From Nymphalis io (lineage: Eukaryota; Arthropoda; Insecta; Lepidoptera; Nymphalidae), in contig NC_065894.1 of assembly GCF_905147045.1 (NCBI RefSeq), positions 4,191,501 through 4,255,500 of the forward strand: a stretch of 64,000 bases of DNA, read 5' to 3'. The notes beneath the pieces were generated by a model. The model was not told where the DNA came from and searched no databases. It saw only the letters and a list, made by a program, of their open reading frames with translations. Positions 32,454 to 42,760 of this stretch are shown here, piece by piece. The number at the start of each line of letters is the position of its first letter. Within the stretch, counting starts at the first letter, position 1. Made by a program: the position numbers and the translations under genes.

Positions 32454-32481
32454 GGTCGCCGTCATCGAAATCGATGAGGAG

Positions 32482-32484
<3 letters not shown>

Positions 32485-32538
<54 letters not shown>
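32485..32538. repeat. (TA)n tail of the LINE
   Basis: A pure TA run of about 27 units, 30 bp after the ORF stop. It is the LINE's 3' terminus, not an independent microsatellite, because the SINE-A target resumes right after it. Confidence 0.95.
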
Positions 32539-32540
<2 letters not shown>

Positions 32541-32752
32541 AGTTATAGATGTTAACCATCGCTTACTTAGCCAATGCGCCACCAATCTTGAGAACTAAGA
32601 TGTTATGTCCCTGTTGCCTATAATTACACTGCCTCACATGCCCTTCAAACCGGAACACAACAATACCAAGTACTGCTGTTTTAAGGTAGAATATCTGGTG
32701 AATGGGTGGTACCTACCCAGATGAGCTTCCACAATGCCCTACCACCAGTAAA
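32541..32752 (-). mobile_element. SINE-A, 5' part (split by a LINE)
   Basis: Resumes with GATGTTAACCATCGCTTACT and runs to the family 5' end CTACCACCAGTAAA. Together with 28507-28598 it makes one full-length SINE-A. Confidence 0.92.
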
Positions 32753-32764
32753 CTATCGTATTCT

Positions 32765-32880
32765 AATCCGAGTTATGTAACTCGGAGTATATTAGCGGAG
32801 TATATTACCTATATCAAAAAGTCAAAAAGTCAATTTGATATAGGTATACATATACCTATATCAAAAGACAAAAGACAATT
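32765..32880. repeat. Inverted repeats around CCTATATCAAA
   Basis: TTTGATATAGGTATA (32834-32848) and TATACCTATATCAAA (32851-32865) form a 15-bp perfect stem with 2 spacer bases. A further CCTATATCAAAAAGTC at about 32807 could pair alternatively with the left arm. GAGTTATGTAACTC near 32769 is another small palindrome. Short direct repeats AAAAAGTCAAAAAGTC and AAAAGACAAAAGAC adjoin the arms. Confidence 0.75.
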
Positions 32881-33787
32881 TGGATTTCAAATCCATGGCA
32901 TAGTGACTATTTTGTTACAATATTCTATGTATAAATATACACAGAGGTAATTAACAGAAAAACCTATTCGTGTGATTCCATAATTCATACATACATCAAC
33001 GACTACGACAGCTGGTTTTAAATATGTAATTCATATTAACAAGCGAGCTAATAGACTCCCTTATACTTTGTTTATATGGGGCTTGAATATGAAGATACAG
33101 GTTTTTTGTTTACTGCAGTAACGCGATCTTTCCGTGAAAACATGTCAAATATGATATAAACTATCACATTAAAATTAATTCGATAATATTATTGTCAGCG
33201 CAGAAGAACAAACGGTCAGATAAATAATATCTACAGTTTGTTTTTTGCCTATGTATTATTAAGAGGGTATCTTGTGATTGATCTTTTCGCACAATGTTAC
33301 GTCTACAAAAACAGCCTTTGTATATGATATGTGAACAAAAATATACTATTAGGGCAAATTAAATGGATACTATATGTTTTTAACCGAAATACACTTGTAA
33401 TTAATTTCATTTTTGTTTTAATTTAATCACAACACAATCTTTAGAAACAAGATTTATCTAGTTTTTATTCTTGTTTTGGGAATGAGTTTGAGTACTTTTT
33501 TTATTCATAATAGAAGAAACGGAATAGAAACGTTCCTATTGATTAGACGCGTTACTACAGCGCCACATGCGTTGAACTATTGTCATCTCATCGATATCCG
33601 AACTGACCAGTGACCGATCGATATTTTACGCACTCTCATTAAAAACTGTAATCCGTATTCTCTATAACATCTATCATCATATATATAAGTGTGGACGACG
33701 CTCCCTGGTTCCTTCAGCAACTGGTAACCTATGGAAGATGTAATAGGAGGACTGAAGACACGTACTGGAGCCAGTACGACGTAAACG
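32881..33787. other. AT-rich non-coding sequence
   Basis: No gene or known repeat is supported. Confidence 0.5.
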
Positions 33788-33940
33788 TTTACTGGTGGTA
33801 GGGCTTTGTGCAAGCTCGTCCGGGTAGGTACCACCCACTCATCAGATATTCTTCCGCAAAACAGCAATACTTGATATTGTTGTGTTCCGGTTTGAAGGGT
33901 GAGTGAGCCAGTGTAATTACAGGCACAAGGGACATAAAAA
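33788..33940 (+). mobile_element. SINE-A, 5' half only
   Basis: Well preserved from TTTACTGGTGGTAGGGCTTT through CAGTGTAATTACAGGCACAA and GGGACATAAAA, then stops sharply. The 3' half and poly(A) are missing, so this was cut by a later rearrangement rather than by 5' truncation at insertion. Confidence 0.9.
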
Positions 33941-34390
33941 CTAGTGCAGTGGTGCAGTTGAAGGTAGGTGCTTAGGCTCAATTCCCTATTCTTCGTAACA
34001 CTATACTTACTTATCCCTACGTAATTTAATAGCGGTTACATAGTTAAACAATGCTTTGCTTTCTTCTTTCCAATTTCGAATTGCCAGAATGAGACATGTA
34101 TAACAATTTACACTTTTCGTACGTAAAGAATTCATTAGAACAATCACATATATTATACATGATAAAAATACTATATTACTGCAAGCTGTCTGGAAGTAGC
34201 TTAAAATGTACCGTTATGAATGATAGGCATCTATTTCAAAAGCATATAAATAGCAATAGCTTTAATCAATAACATATCAAATTCAAAAACTTCGTTACTT
34301 AGTATTCATTAATTTAATTTATATAAACATATTATAACTATGAAATAAATAAATAATAAAAACACAAATTTAATCCGATTCATCGATTTA
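33941..34390. other. AT-rich non-coding sequence
   Basis: Nothing recognisable. Confidence 0.5.
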
Positions 34391-34450
34391 ATTAAATAAA
34401 ATACAAATATATTATATTTACAAATATATTATATTTGTATTTTATTTAAT
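34391..34450. repeat. Perfect inverted repeat, 21-bp arms
   Basis: ATTAAATAAAATACAAATAT plus A (34391-34411) and its exact reverse complement (34430-34450) are separated by 18 bases. AT-only arms make chance more likely than for the mixed-sequence hairpins, but 21 bp is still long. Confidence 0.85.
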
Positions 34451-34488
34451 ACATATTACTTAATATTATATATAATGCAAAATTTTTT

Positions 34489-34855
34489 GACTGCCTAGTT
34501 GGTCTAGTGGCTTGATGTAAGGCCGCAGACCCGGAGGTCCTGGGTTCAAATCCCAGGTCGGGCCGATAAAAAGTTATTGGGATTTTCTGTCAGAAAATTC
34601 TTAGTAGCAGACCGGAGTCTGGAAGTTGGCAGTGTGTACACTCCCGTGCCTCGGAAAGCACATAAAGCCGTTGGTCCTGCGCCTGAACTCTTTCCGGTCG
34701 TGTCGGATTGCAGTCCCATCGGATTATGAGAGCTAGGGAACAGAGAGTGCACCTGTGTTTGCGCGCACACTTGTGTACTATAATATCTCCTGCGCAGTTG
34801 GCTAATCTCTCTTGAGATTGGCCACGGTGGCCGAAATCGTTCTGGAGGACATTAT
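34489..34855 (+). mobile_element. SINE-C, full-length reference copy
   Basis: Head GACTGCCTAGTTGGTCTAGT with box A TGGTCTAGTGG (34500-34510) and box B GGGTTCAAATCCC (34542-34554), spaced as in tRNA genes. It then has a long unique body (AGACCGGAGTCTGGAAGTTG, CCGTGCCTCGGAAAGC, CCGGTCGTGTCGGATTGC, GCGCACACTTGTGTACTATA) and the end GCCACGGTGGCCGAAATCGT. About 367 bp, longer than a typical tRNA-SINE. The 3' end is followed by ATT units. Confidence 0.9.
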
Positions 34856-36359
34856 TATTTATAATAAAAAACATATTTTATTTTTGGTTTAAAAATGAGA
34901 TTTACTTAATGATTTAAATATTGTGACATTTAATTTTCTTTTTTTTTTTTGTCTAGTTCAAATATCGTTCGTATACATTTAGAGATGTTCTATGAGACGC
35001 GCAATTGATAATACATTGCCGTATAAATAGCAAAGGCGTTTCTTGTAATTAAATACTATTATTTTTTTTATTTGACTTTAAGTTTGAATAATTCGTGAAC
35101 AGTGTAACCTCCCCTGATGAATTTGGCCAGTGACATGCTAACAGACTAGTCCTACCCGAATTTATGTAAAGTAAACAAGAAAAGAGATTACAAATGTAGT
35201 AAAAAAATATTTAAAAGTTAACTGTGTAAGATAGAATCGATTTAAATTAACTTTTCAACAAAAAATAAAATAGCTTAGATAGTATGTAAAAACCAAATTG
35301 CGCTGCATTGGGCGTTATCAGCCAACTACGAACATAGAGCGAGATAGCGAGGAACTGCTGCCATGTGTAAATTAATATAATTAATAAACTAATTTAATTT
35401 ATTAATACCTGAGTTCAAACGAAACCTCTAAAATAATGATTGCACATGTCCGACGAAGTTATACGTATCGCTGAATACTTTTTGGTCTTTTGTTTATAAA
35501 GATATTAAAAAAAAAATTGTTCAGAAACATGTTCTTTTTAATTAATGATAAAGAATAACATATTAAATACAAGAAATAAGAAATAACACGATCATTGTTA
35601 GCAACTTACTCGAAAACGATTATTTTTATAATGAACGATTATTTTTATAATTAACGATTTTTTTTAATGTACAAGAATAATATAAATATTTAAAAACAGG
35701 AAAAATATATATAATATATATATAATTGCAACAACACAAGTTTTAACTGCTATCAGACTTCGTAAAGAATGTTAATGACCACCATCACATCACGAATTTA
35801 TAAAATAAACACGTCAATTGAGAAGGGGTAAGGCGCGAAATTATTTATACTTGGTAAGGAAATAAAGGTCAAACTGTACTAAACACATCAATTTAATCTC
35901 ATAGATTAGATAGTACTCAATTTACTCGAATTTTATGATACAATAAAATCTAAATGCATTTCTAAACATTATTTTAACACCATAAGCTCGTCTTTATTAA
36001 TCCAGGATAAAGAAATACAAATCAATTCGTTGATGTGTCTTCTATCCACAATAAATACAAGTTAGACATTTTAAAACTAACTGTTTTGCGTCACGTTGGT
36101 CTGTTAAGACATATCCAAATGAGTCACAAATATTTAATTTCCTTAATAGTCGCATAAAACATGCATCACATTTGTTTTAATTGACATATCATTTGAGATA
36201 AATGATATAACGTAAGTAAACGTAAGTAAAAGACAAATCGGCTTGAATTACAAGAGTTTGTTTGAAAGTATAGCGCGAAGAGTAAGAGGCTATATTTAGT
36301 TGCGCTTTATATCGCAATGTATTGAATGTGTTTAAGCCTTAGGATCGCTAGGTGGAGAT
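34856..36359. other. AT-rich non-coding sequence
   Basis: No gene, RNA or known repeat is supported. Short AT palindromes only. Confidence 0.5.
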
Positions 36360-36500
36360 GAAGGGGACGTGGTGCGGCGGCGCGGTGCAGAATAATCGAT
36401 ACCCCATAGAACCATAAGTAGGGTGGACATACGGAACGGATTTTGAGTTTTTGGCGCGAAACTGAGATTTGGTGAGCGCCAGTTGTTTGTTACACTAAAG
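36360..36500. promoter_or_regulatory. GC-rich patch with DRE-like and E2F-like sites
   Basis: GGACGTGGTGCGGCGGCGCG (about 36364) is followed by AATCGATA (one base off the TATCGATA DRE element) near 36393. TTTTGGCGCGAAAC near 36450 matches the E2F consensus. These elements often accompany replication and growth gene promoters in insects. No TATA, open frame or exon can be tied to it. Confidence 0.3.
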
Positions 36501-36512
36501 TTCTTAATTTTA

Positions 36513-36625
36513 AACGACTTCAGAAAGAGATTTTCAATTTGGCCTTATTTTAGGTAGCTTCGCCGATTGTAGACCAACTTTGATGACTTTTTTTAATCCA
36601 TAAATTTTGATTTTGTATTCCATAA
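36513..36625 (+). repeat. Possible TE remnant (ACGACTTCAGAAAGA phrase)
   Basis: TTTTAAACGACTTCAGAAAG followed by TTTTCAATTTGGCCTTATTT resembles a phrase I associate with dispersed repeats in Lepidoptera. This is from memory of the general pattern; there is no second copy in the window. Confidence 0.3.
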
Positions 36626-37971
36626 GTTATATATGTATTATATATATATTTGGATAATGTCTAATGGAATACTCTCAAGAGTGATCCCATTTTAATCTAA
36701 AAGAAAACCTACCCCAAACAGTATAAAGGATAAGTGACAAATATTGTAGATTTTTGACATTTGTGAACCTATTTTATTGATTCCTTTTTAATGAATAGAT
36801 AGTTTGAGGTTCTTCTTATATCGTAATTACTCAATATAAAGCGATTTTATGTATTTATTTTTAAATAATAGATATATACTTTATATATAGGACGTTATCC
36901 CAATTTATTTAAAAGAAAGCTCCACCACTACAGATGAAAAACTATTTACTAAAACCCATAATTTATTTTTTTATACAGCGCTGTCTCATTCCAGTAGCAC
37001 GCTTAGAATATCAATATTTCATATAAAACTATAACACAAATATTCCATTAATAATTAAATATATTAATAAAGTACTTATAAACTTGAAAACAATATTTAA
37101 ATAAGAACAATACTTAATGAGTTATTTTATGAGTCAAGCTAGATCAGTTTGAACGTAAACACTGATTCCAAAAAATTTAAACATTTCAATATGATTATGC
37201 ATATAAATTTTATTAATGTATTTTTTTTTTATATTACATGATTTATAATATTAAATTTAAACAGTGAAATAAAAAATACTTTATTCATAGAACGATTTAT
37301 TATAATTAAGAATAGAAATCAAACTTTATATATTAAGGATGAATATAACTTTTTAATTTTCAAGAGTTCATGCAAATAAATCAACAACGATCGGACGCAC
37401 GAAGTTCATCCAATAAGGGGCCTCGTTGTTTGACATTTAAAATTCATATTGTCACCCCAACACACAGTGGTTTAAGCATTTCCTTTGCATTCTCCCTTCG
37501 CGAGATGCAGTGGTGCACCGCGGGTTGACTGACCTCAGTTTAGGGATGATCTATCCTGTAAGGAAACACAGATTATATCAACTATTTTATACCGCGGGGG
37601 CGCAAATCTATTGATGAGTGTATTAAACCATTATACCCACTGTATATATATTTGAAATAGTTACAATGTAATATATCAAATAGTTTAGCTGTTTTTTTAT
37701 CAAAAATCTAAAGATAATCATGAAAAGTTTTATGTATTACATAAAATCACAACACACGATTCAATTTATTTTTGTAAAATGCATACACACTTTTTTTTGT
37801 TAAAAATTACAATATACAATTACTTAAACAAGTCAGTACTAATTAACTGTATATTATTAGTGCCATTTATTCAATTAAATTAAAAATATTATGATGATCT
37901 CACTTTTTCAACGCAGACATTGTTTTGTAATTATAAATAAAATATTTTTCTGAGAAATACAGAGAAGCAAT
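36626..37971. other. AT-rich non-coding sequence
   Basis: A moderately GC-rich patch at 37395-37560 has no recognised identity. Confidence 0.45.
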
Positions 37972-38253
37972 TTGGTGGCCCTTTGTTAGCAAATGGGCCA
38001 CCTTACATTATGTGAACAACTTTGCGTATATAGAAGACTGACATTGTGACAAGGATAAGCGCCTGTTTAACCAATTTCTTATACCGTCAATGCGTTGCCA
38101 AACGAGGGATCAAAAATGTCCCTTGTGGCTGTAATTGGAGTTGCTCACTCACTCTTTAAGCCGATACACAAAAAGCATTACAAATTATTATTGTTGAAAT
38201 AATCGTTGGTACCCAGAAGGACATGCATAAAACTCTACGACCGTTGTATATGA
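37972..38253 (-). mobile_element. SINE-A, old degraded copy
   Basis: GCAAATGGGCCACCTTACAT, TGACATTGTGACAA, CAATGCGTTGCCAAAC, TGTCCCTTGTGGCTGTAATT, GTTGCTCACTCACTCTTTAA and TTGGTACCCAGAAGGACATG follow SINE-A order on the minus strand over the full length, with many substitutions. Confidence 0.65.
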
Positions 38254-39040
38254 TATATTCTGGGGGCGTTAATGATGTTTTTAATAATCTGTACATGTAT
38301 ACATATACAAACCAAACTTGTTTTTTAACTTTTCTTTTTGTAGCAAGTAATAGTAATTAGAATGTAGTTTTTGCTTTTAAATGATTTTACATAATCTGTA
38401 AATGTATGTATGTAAGAATGACCAGTGTAATATCGCTAGCAAACCTAATAAATAAATAAATGTTGTTTGAAGTTTCTACAAACATTACTCTTACATTATA
38501 TATTAAAACTTAGTGTTAGAAAAAACAGAATAAATGAAAATGTATTATTATTATTTGCATTTTTAAATGTATCGTTGAAACAAAAGTCTATTATTTAATT
38601 TTCAAGACATATTTTTACAATAAGCAGTAATCTCGTCTCATCTATAAAGTTCCTGCTCTATGTATAATTATGCACCCCGGGTTGATTAACCTTTGCGTAA
38701 TGTATTCATAGTCACATTGTCTGAAATTGTCAATACTATGACACAGATTATACATAATTCTTATTTCAATAAACTTTAAAAAGCAATGAGGTTTTACTTG
38801 ATTTTTTTTTTTATTTCCAATTTTATAGTGGTCAATTTTGAAAGGTCAATTTTTCACAAATCTACAAGATTTGAAGTCCTCTTTTCTAATCTATTCGTTT
38901 TAGAAAGGTACATGTGTGAGTGTATCTGTATATATTTGTACGTTTGTATTTTTAGCCTTGCTTGTTCTGACAATTATATCAGGTCTAAAACAATTTCATC
39001 CTACTATTCATACTATAATAATATATCAAATATTTTAATT
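38254..39040. other. AT-rich non-coding sequence
   Basis: No gene is supported. The 94-codon open stretch from 38786 is hydrophobic and A/T-driven, with no recognisable domain. Confidence 0.45.
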
Positions 39041-39065
39041 TACCCACACCAAGATGGTGTGGGTA
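39041..39065. repeat. 11-bp hairpin, TACCCACACCA
   Basis: TACCCACACCA and TGGTGTGGGTA are exact reverse complements with 3 spacer bases. Confidence 0.85.
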
Positions 39066-40470
39066 TATAAAATGGCATCCAAGCCAATTTTGGTAATTAA
39101 AATTAAAAACGACCTTCTTCGTATTCAATTAAGTCGTATACTATCTTAAATGCTAACATAAACGATTCATAATTGTAGTTTCTTTAATTCGTAACTAGTC
39201 ATATATTTAATAACTTGCTGCAAAAGTCGAGACCAGTATGACGCGTACACGAGCTTGGGTAGATAAAAACAAAGTCGTATTGAAATCCCTTCCTCTCGGC
39301 TAAATCGAGAACAATATAAGAAGGGGAGTAGCAAACGTGACGTAAAAATACACATACCCCAATAGGTATAGACTTCATACCATAAATTATAGAGAGATAT
39401 TGGTATACGTAATGGAGCTGACATGATCAAATACTGCATTCTAAATATAAAATTAATTGTTTATGATTTATTTTTAACATTTACGTTTAAAACTAATTCT
39501 ACATTATTTTTGTGACATACTTCTATTTAGTTTTATATCGATTAAAATACAATTGCTTTTATAGTCGATGCCATACATATAATATTCGGTCTGTGTAAAT
39601 TGAATGAATTATTATTACGCCTATTAAAAAAAAGCTATTAAAAAAAGCCGAACGCAAGACAACAATTAAAAAAGTAATAGAAAAGAGTAGTTTGATTACT
39701 TAAAAAATAACAAAGATTGCGTTTATTAACTAAGCGAATGTTTGTTAATAGAAACAAAGAAATATTAACAAGGATATCATTATATGAGAAAGGAGCTAAC
39801 AATAGGAATTTGAAGATAAAACTATGACGAAATATAAGTATAATATAATGAAACATTATGGAATCTTTTATTTATCTTTTAGTGTTTTTAGGCAAACAAA
39901 ATAGATAGTATTGTTTATGGATGTTTATTCTAAAGCAGATGGAGATTATATTGTTGTTAAAGGTTCAAACATACATAGCCTTATCAGGAAATCAATTCAT
40001 ATCTCGCTTTAAAGCCAACGCTTATGTCTCTACAAAATTAGGGGCCCTTTTGTTTAAAACAATTGAGACGTTCTTTCTTTGTTAAGCTTTTTAGTTTAGA
40101 ATTACACTGATTTATGCATATAATGTACTGTGCGAATAAAAGTCTAGACGGGAAAAGTAATGTATGATCTTAAATCTATTTTAAGAGGCTAAACTTATCA
40201 CCACTCTGGTGGTACGTTTTTATGTATTTTTATTTAATCGCAAACCGTTAAACTTAGTTACTAAATAAATGAAATAGTTTTTTTTATTGTTTGCCAAGAA
40301 TGATTTAAATAATTAATTTACAATGCAAGTATGACCCGCCATCACGGTCCCAGTCTTGTCTTGTCAGTCGGTCGTATTGGCAGTTTGATTATGTAATTCC
40401 TTATCTCACTTGTTGTAGTTGTCTCCACATTTTGATGAACAGAGTTATAACGTACTTTCCATCATCCGAC
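39066..40470. other. AT-rich non-coding sequence
   Basis: Open stretches of 70-90 codons on the minus strand (39167-39439, 39638-39856) have no domain-like features. I treat them as chance. Confidence 0.45.
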
Positions 40471-40720
40471 GAGCCGGTTGGCGTGGTTGGTAGTTACTTG
40501 CCTTTCATGCCAAATTCCCACCCAGGACAGACATTTGTGTGCATGAACATGTCTGTTTGTCCTGAGTCTGGGTGTAATTATCTATATAAGTATGTATTTA
40601 CAAATATACTACTTGTATATGTAGTATATCAGTTGTCTGGTTTCCATAGCACAAGCTCTTCTTAATTAGGGATCAGATGACCGTATGTGAACAATGTCCC
40701 AGGATATTATTATTATTATC
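40471..40720 (+). mobile_element. SINE-D, box B lost
   Basis: Head GAGCCGGTTGGCGTGGTTGG aligns with the copy at 58955. CTTTCATGCCAAATTCCCAC lacks the GAAGGTTCG of that copy, so box B is destroyed. The rest is well kept: GACAGACATTTGTGTGCATG, TCTGTTTGTCCTGAGTCTGG, TATATCAGTTGTCTGGTTTC, and a (ATT)n tail. Confidence 0.88.
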
Positions 40721-40811
40721 CGTGGAGTATATACAGCCACAACTGCGTGTGAGACGCCGCTGTATAAACGTAGTTTTGACATTGCAGATCGCACAATACC
40801 CACTAGTGTTA

Positions 40812-40842
40812 TGCTGGCACAAAGCGTACCACCAATTAAGTT
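40812..40842 (-). mobile_element. SINE-A, 5'-end fragment
   Basis: ATGCTGGCACAAAGCGTACC then ACCAATTAA matches the extreme 5' end of SINE-A in reverse. Only about 30 bp survive. Confidence 0.4.
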
Positions 40843-40904
40843 TATGGGTAGAAACCTCCAATATCACTTACTCTATCCCTAAATCGTAATGCTTGACCTA
40901 AGTG

Positions 40905-41090
40905 CACACAGGTTTGACGAGTAGTGAGCCCGTGTAATTACAGGAACAAGGTACCTCGTCTTAGTTCCCATCGTTAGTGACAAATCGATGTTCAAAGTAT
41001 TATGTTTCCCACAATGCTATTATCCATGGTCAGTGGTAACTACTCACCGTCAGGTTTTGTATAAGCCAGCTTGCCTATCTATTTTAATTT
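40905..41090 (+). mobile_element. SINE-A, degraded 3' half
   Basis: GAGCCCGTGTAATTACAGGA, CTTAGTTCCCATCGTTAGTG, TTTCCCACAATGCTATTATC, then ACTCACCGTCAGG track the 3' half in sense. The tail is decayed to TTGCCTATCTATTTTAATTT. Confidence 0.65.
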
Positions 41091-42206
41091 AGAAATATAC
41101 ATATACATAGTACGTTGGCTAAAATCACTTTACTAAAATAACAAATATAAGTATAAAAAGATTATCGCTTCGCTCAAACTCAGATTTTGGTATCTGCTTT
41201 TTCAATCTCGCTTATATACAAATATATTAAAATTACACGATAATGAAGCGCGACAATATTCTCATGACAAAGATTTTGCGACAAACAGAAAATACTTAAA
41301 ACGAAAGTTAATTGTGTTTTTATTTAATGTATGTCACTTATACCATTATTATAATATTATATCATATATGTGGAAAAAGAGAAAAACGTTAATTAATAGT
41401 ACAGAAATCTATCGTTAATCTAATTTGCAAATAGATAAAAATTTGCTTGAGTAAATAAAAATTACCAACATCATAATTTCACCCCTATCCCATTTATTGT
41501 TTGGGGTTTGAATTTGGCAGATTTTTACGATTGGCCACCTGCCTGGCGTCACTCCTACTCGCGAATGCTTTTGCTGGTGGGCTTATTTTTCGCCAACACA
41601 CGTGTGGGGCACGTTTTAATATTTGTCTTTAATATAATAAGTCTTAATTTAATAATGAAACTTTATTGGTTAAGTTTTATTATTATTTCTTATTTTTATT
41701 ACATACATACATATCCTCCATTCATAGCTTGATATAATGTGGGTAAAATCAAAATCGAAATTGAAACAAAAAACATGTATAAAATATATTATTATACTTA
41801 ATTACAATAAAATATCTATTGAATATATATATAGAATTGCATACCAATTAATAATTACTAAAAACAAAAAATTGTTTATTAACAGAATATATCACTCAGA
41901 AGAGATTAAAAATATTCGGAAAGCGAAGTGGAAGAGGGAATTCAACGAATCCTTCGAAATACCCCTGCAGCCAATTAGCGCAAATCATAAAGAATCATAC
42001 TGCATACATGTTATTCGAAGCCGTGTTTCATATTAAAATATTCGGTTGCTATTAATAAAATTTTAATGGAATTTATTATTTATCGTAAGTAATATTAATT
42101 ACTATCCAACGTATTAAATATGTCGATCTTAAACAAAAGTTTGCAACTTGAAATAGGGACAGGATATACTTACTGAGTAAAAGTAAAAAGAAAAAGTTAA
42201 GTAACA
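41091..42206. other. Non-coding sequence; one GC-richer patch
   Basis: A patch at 41520-41615 (CCACCTGCCTGGCGTCACTC, GCTGGTGGGCTTATTTTTCG) looks like part of a dispersed element but has no partner here. A 99-codon ATG frame at 41737-42036 is lysine/isoleucine-rich and matches nothing I know. Confidence 0.35.
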
Positions 42207-42508
42207 GCCTGTAAATATTCTCATGACAAAGATATTAATCACACTGCTGTGTCTTCTGTCCTTTGAAGAGGTGGTTTGAAGAGCGGCGGTGGCGTATTAC
42301 ACCACGCTTCTCCCAATGCGTGTTGGTAAATACACATGTTAAACTATTTCATCCGACACATGCAAGGTTACTCACGATGTTTTTCTTCATAGCCGAGCAC
42401 GAGAGGAATTATAAACACAAAAAAGCAAGTGATCATTCAATGGCGCTTGCCCGTAGTTGAACTCCTAATCTTGGGCAAAGATTCTAACCACTCGGGCATC
42501 TCAGCTCT
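42207..42508 (-). mobile_element. SINE-B, old degraded copy
   Basis: Tail side CAGCCTGTAAAT, then a changed segment, then CACCACGCTTCTCCCAATGC, GTTGGTAAATACACATG, ACTCACGATGTTTTTCTTCA, GCACGAGAGGAATTATAAAC and the head end CCACTCGGGCATCTCAGCTC. Confidence 0.75.
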
Positions 42509-42679
42509 TACGTAGTAAATACTAAATATCGTTTTTAAAAATTTTAATTATCAAATATGTATTCTTAGATCGACTATTCAATTTTTATTTTCAAATATAT
42601 TCCTCGTTTTTATAAAGCGTTATTAAAGTAAAATTAGTGACATATATATTAGTAAAAGTAGTGACATATTTAAATCATA

Positions 42680-42760
42680 TTTTTTTCTGTGTGAATGTAT
42701 GCTGTTGGTCCTACTGTCCTTTACAGCAGGGCCAACAGCATACATTCACACAGAAAAAAA
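42680..42760. repeat. Near-perfect inverted repeat, 38-bp arms, 5-base loop
   Basis: Left arm 42680-42717 and right arm 42723-42760 around CCTTT. Of 38 positions, 36 are complementary; in the plus-strand RNA one exception would be a U-G wobble and the other an A-C mismatch, both near the loop (GGTCCTACTGT versus ACAGCAGGGCC). Sequence is mixed (CTGTGTGAATGTATGCTGTT), not simple AT. The stem length suits a small-RNA precursor, but the loop is short for a microRNA. Confidence 0.9.

Larger units (their letters stand above)
28599..32540 (+). mobile_element. Non-LTR retrotransposon (LINE), about 3.9 kb, nearly complete
   Basis: The insertion splits a SINE-A copy, so both limits are known within a few bases. 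TAAGAGATG lies at the left junction; TAAGAG and AGATG, separated by TTAT, lie at the right, a candidate slightly altered target-site duplication. Order: GC-rich 5' region (28599-29266), one long ORF with endonuclease, reverse transcriptase and a C-terminal zinc finger (29267-32453), a very short 3' untranslated part, and a (TA)n microsatellite tail (about 32486-32538). The microsatellite tail and single APE-RT ORF suggest the RTE side of the LINE tree, but I cannot place the clade without a phylogeny. Confidence 0.92.

Noticed and set aside
34489..34563. Possible functional tRNA gene
   Set aside because: The box A/box B layout is that of a tRNA, but the same sequence heads several dispersed copies followed by the same body, so it is a SINE head. 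The same holds for 58955 and 59750.
37510..38760. Similar phrases TGCACCGCGGGTTGACT (37515) and TGCACCCCGGGTTGATT (38671), each followed later by CACAGATTATA
   Set aside because: Suggestive of a diverged repeat pair, but spacing differs and similarity outside these phrases is too weak to claim.
41737..42036. 99-codon ATG frame
   Set aside because: Strong Lys/Ile/Asn bias of AT-rich DNA, no domain, no splice or promoter context. Kept only as a mention in the regional note.
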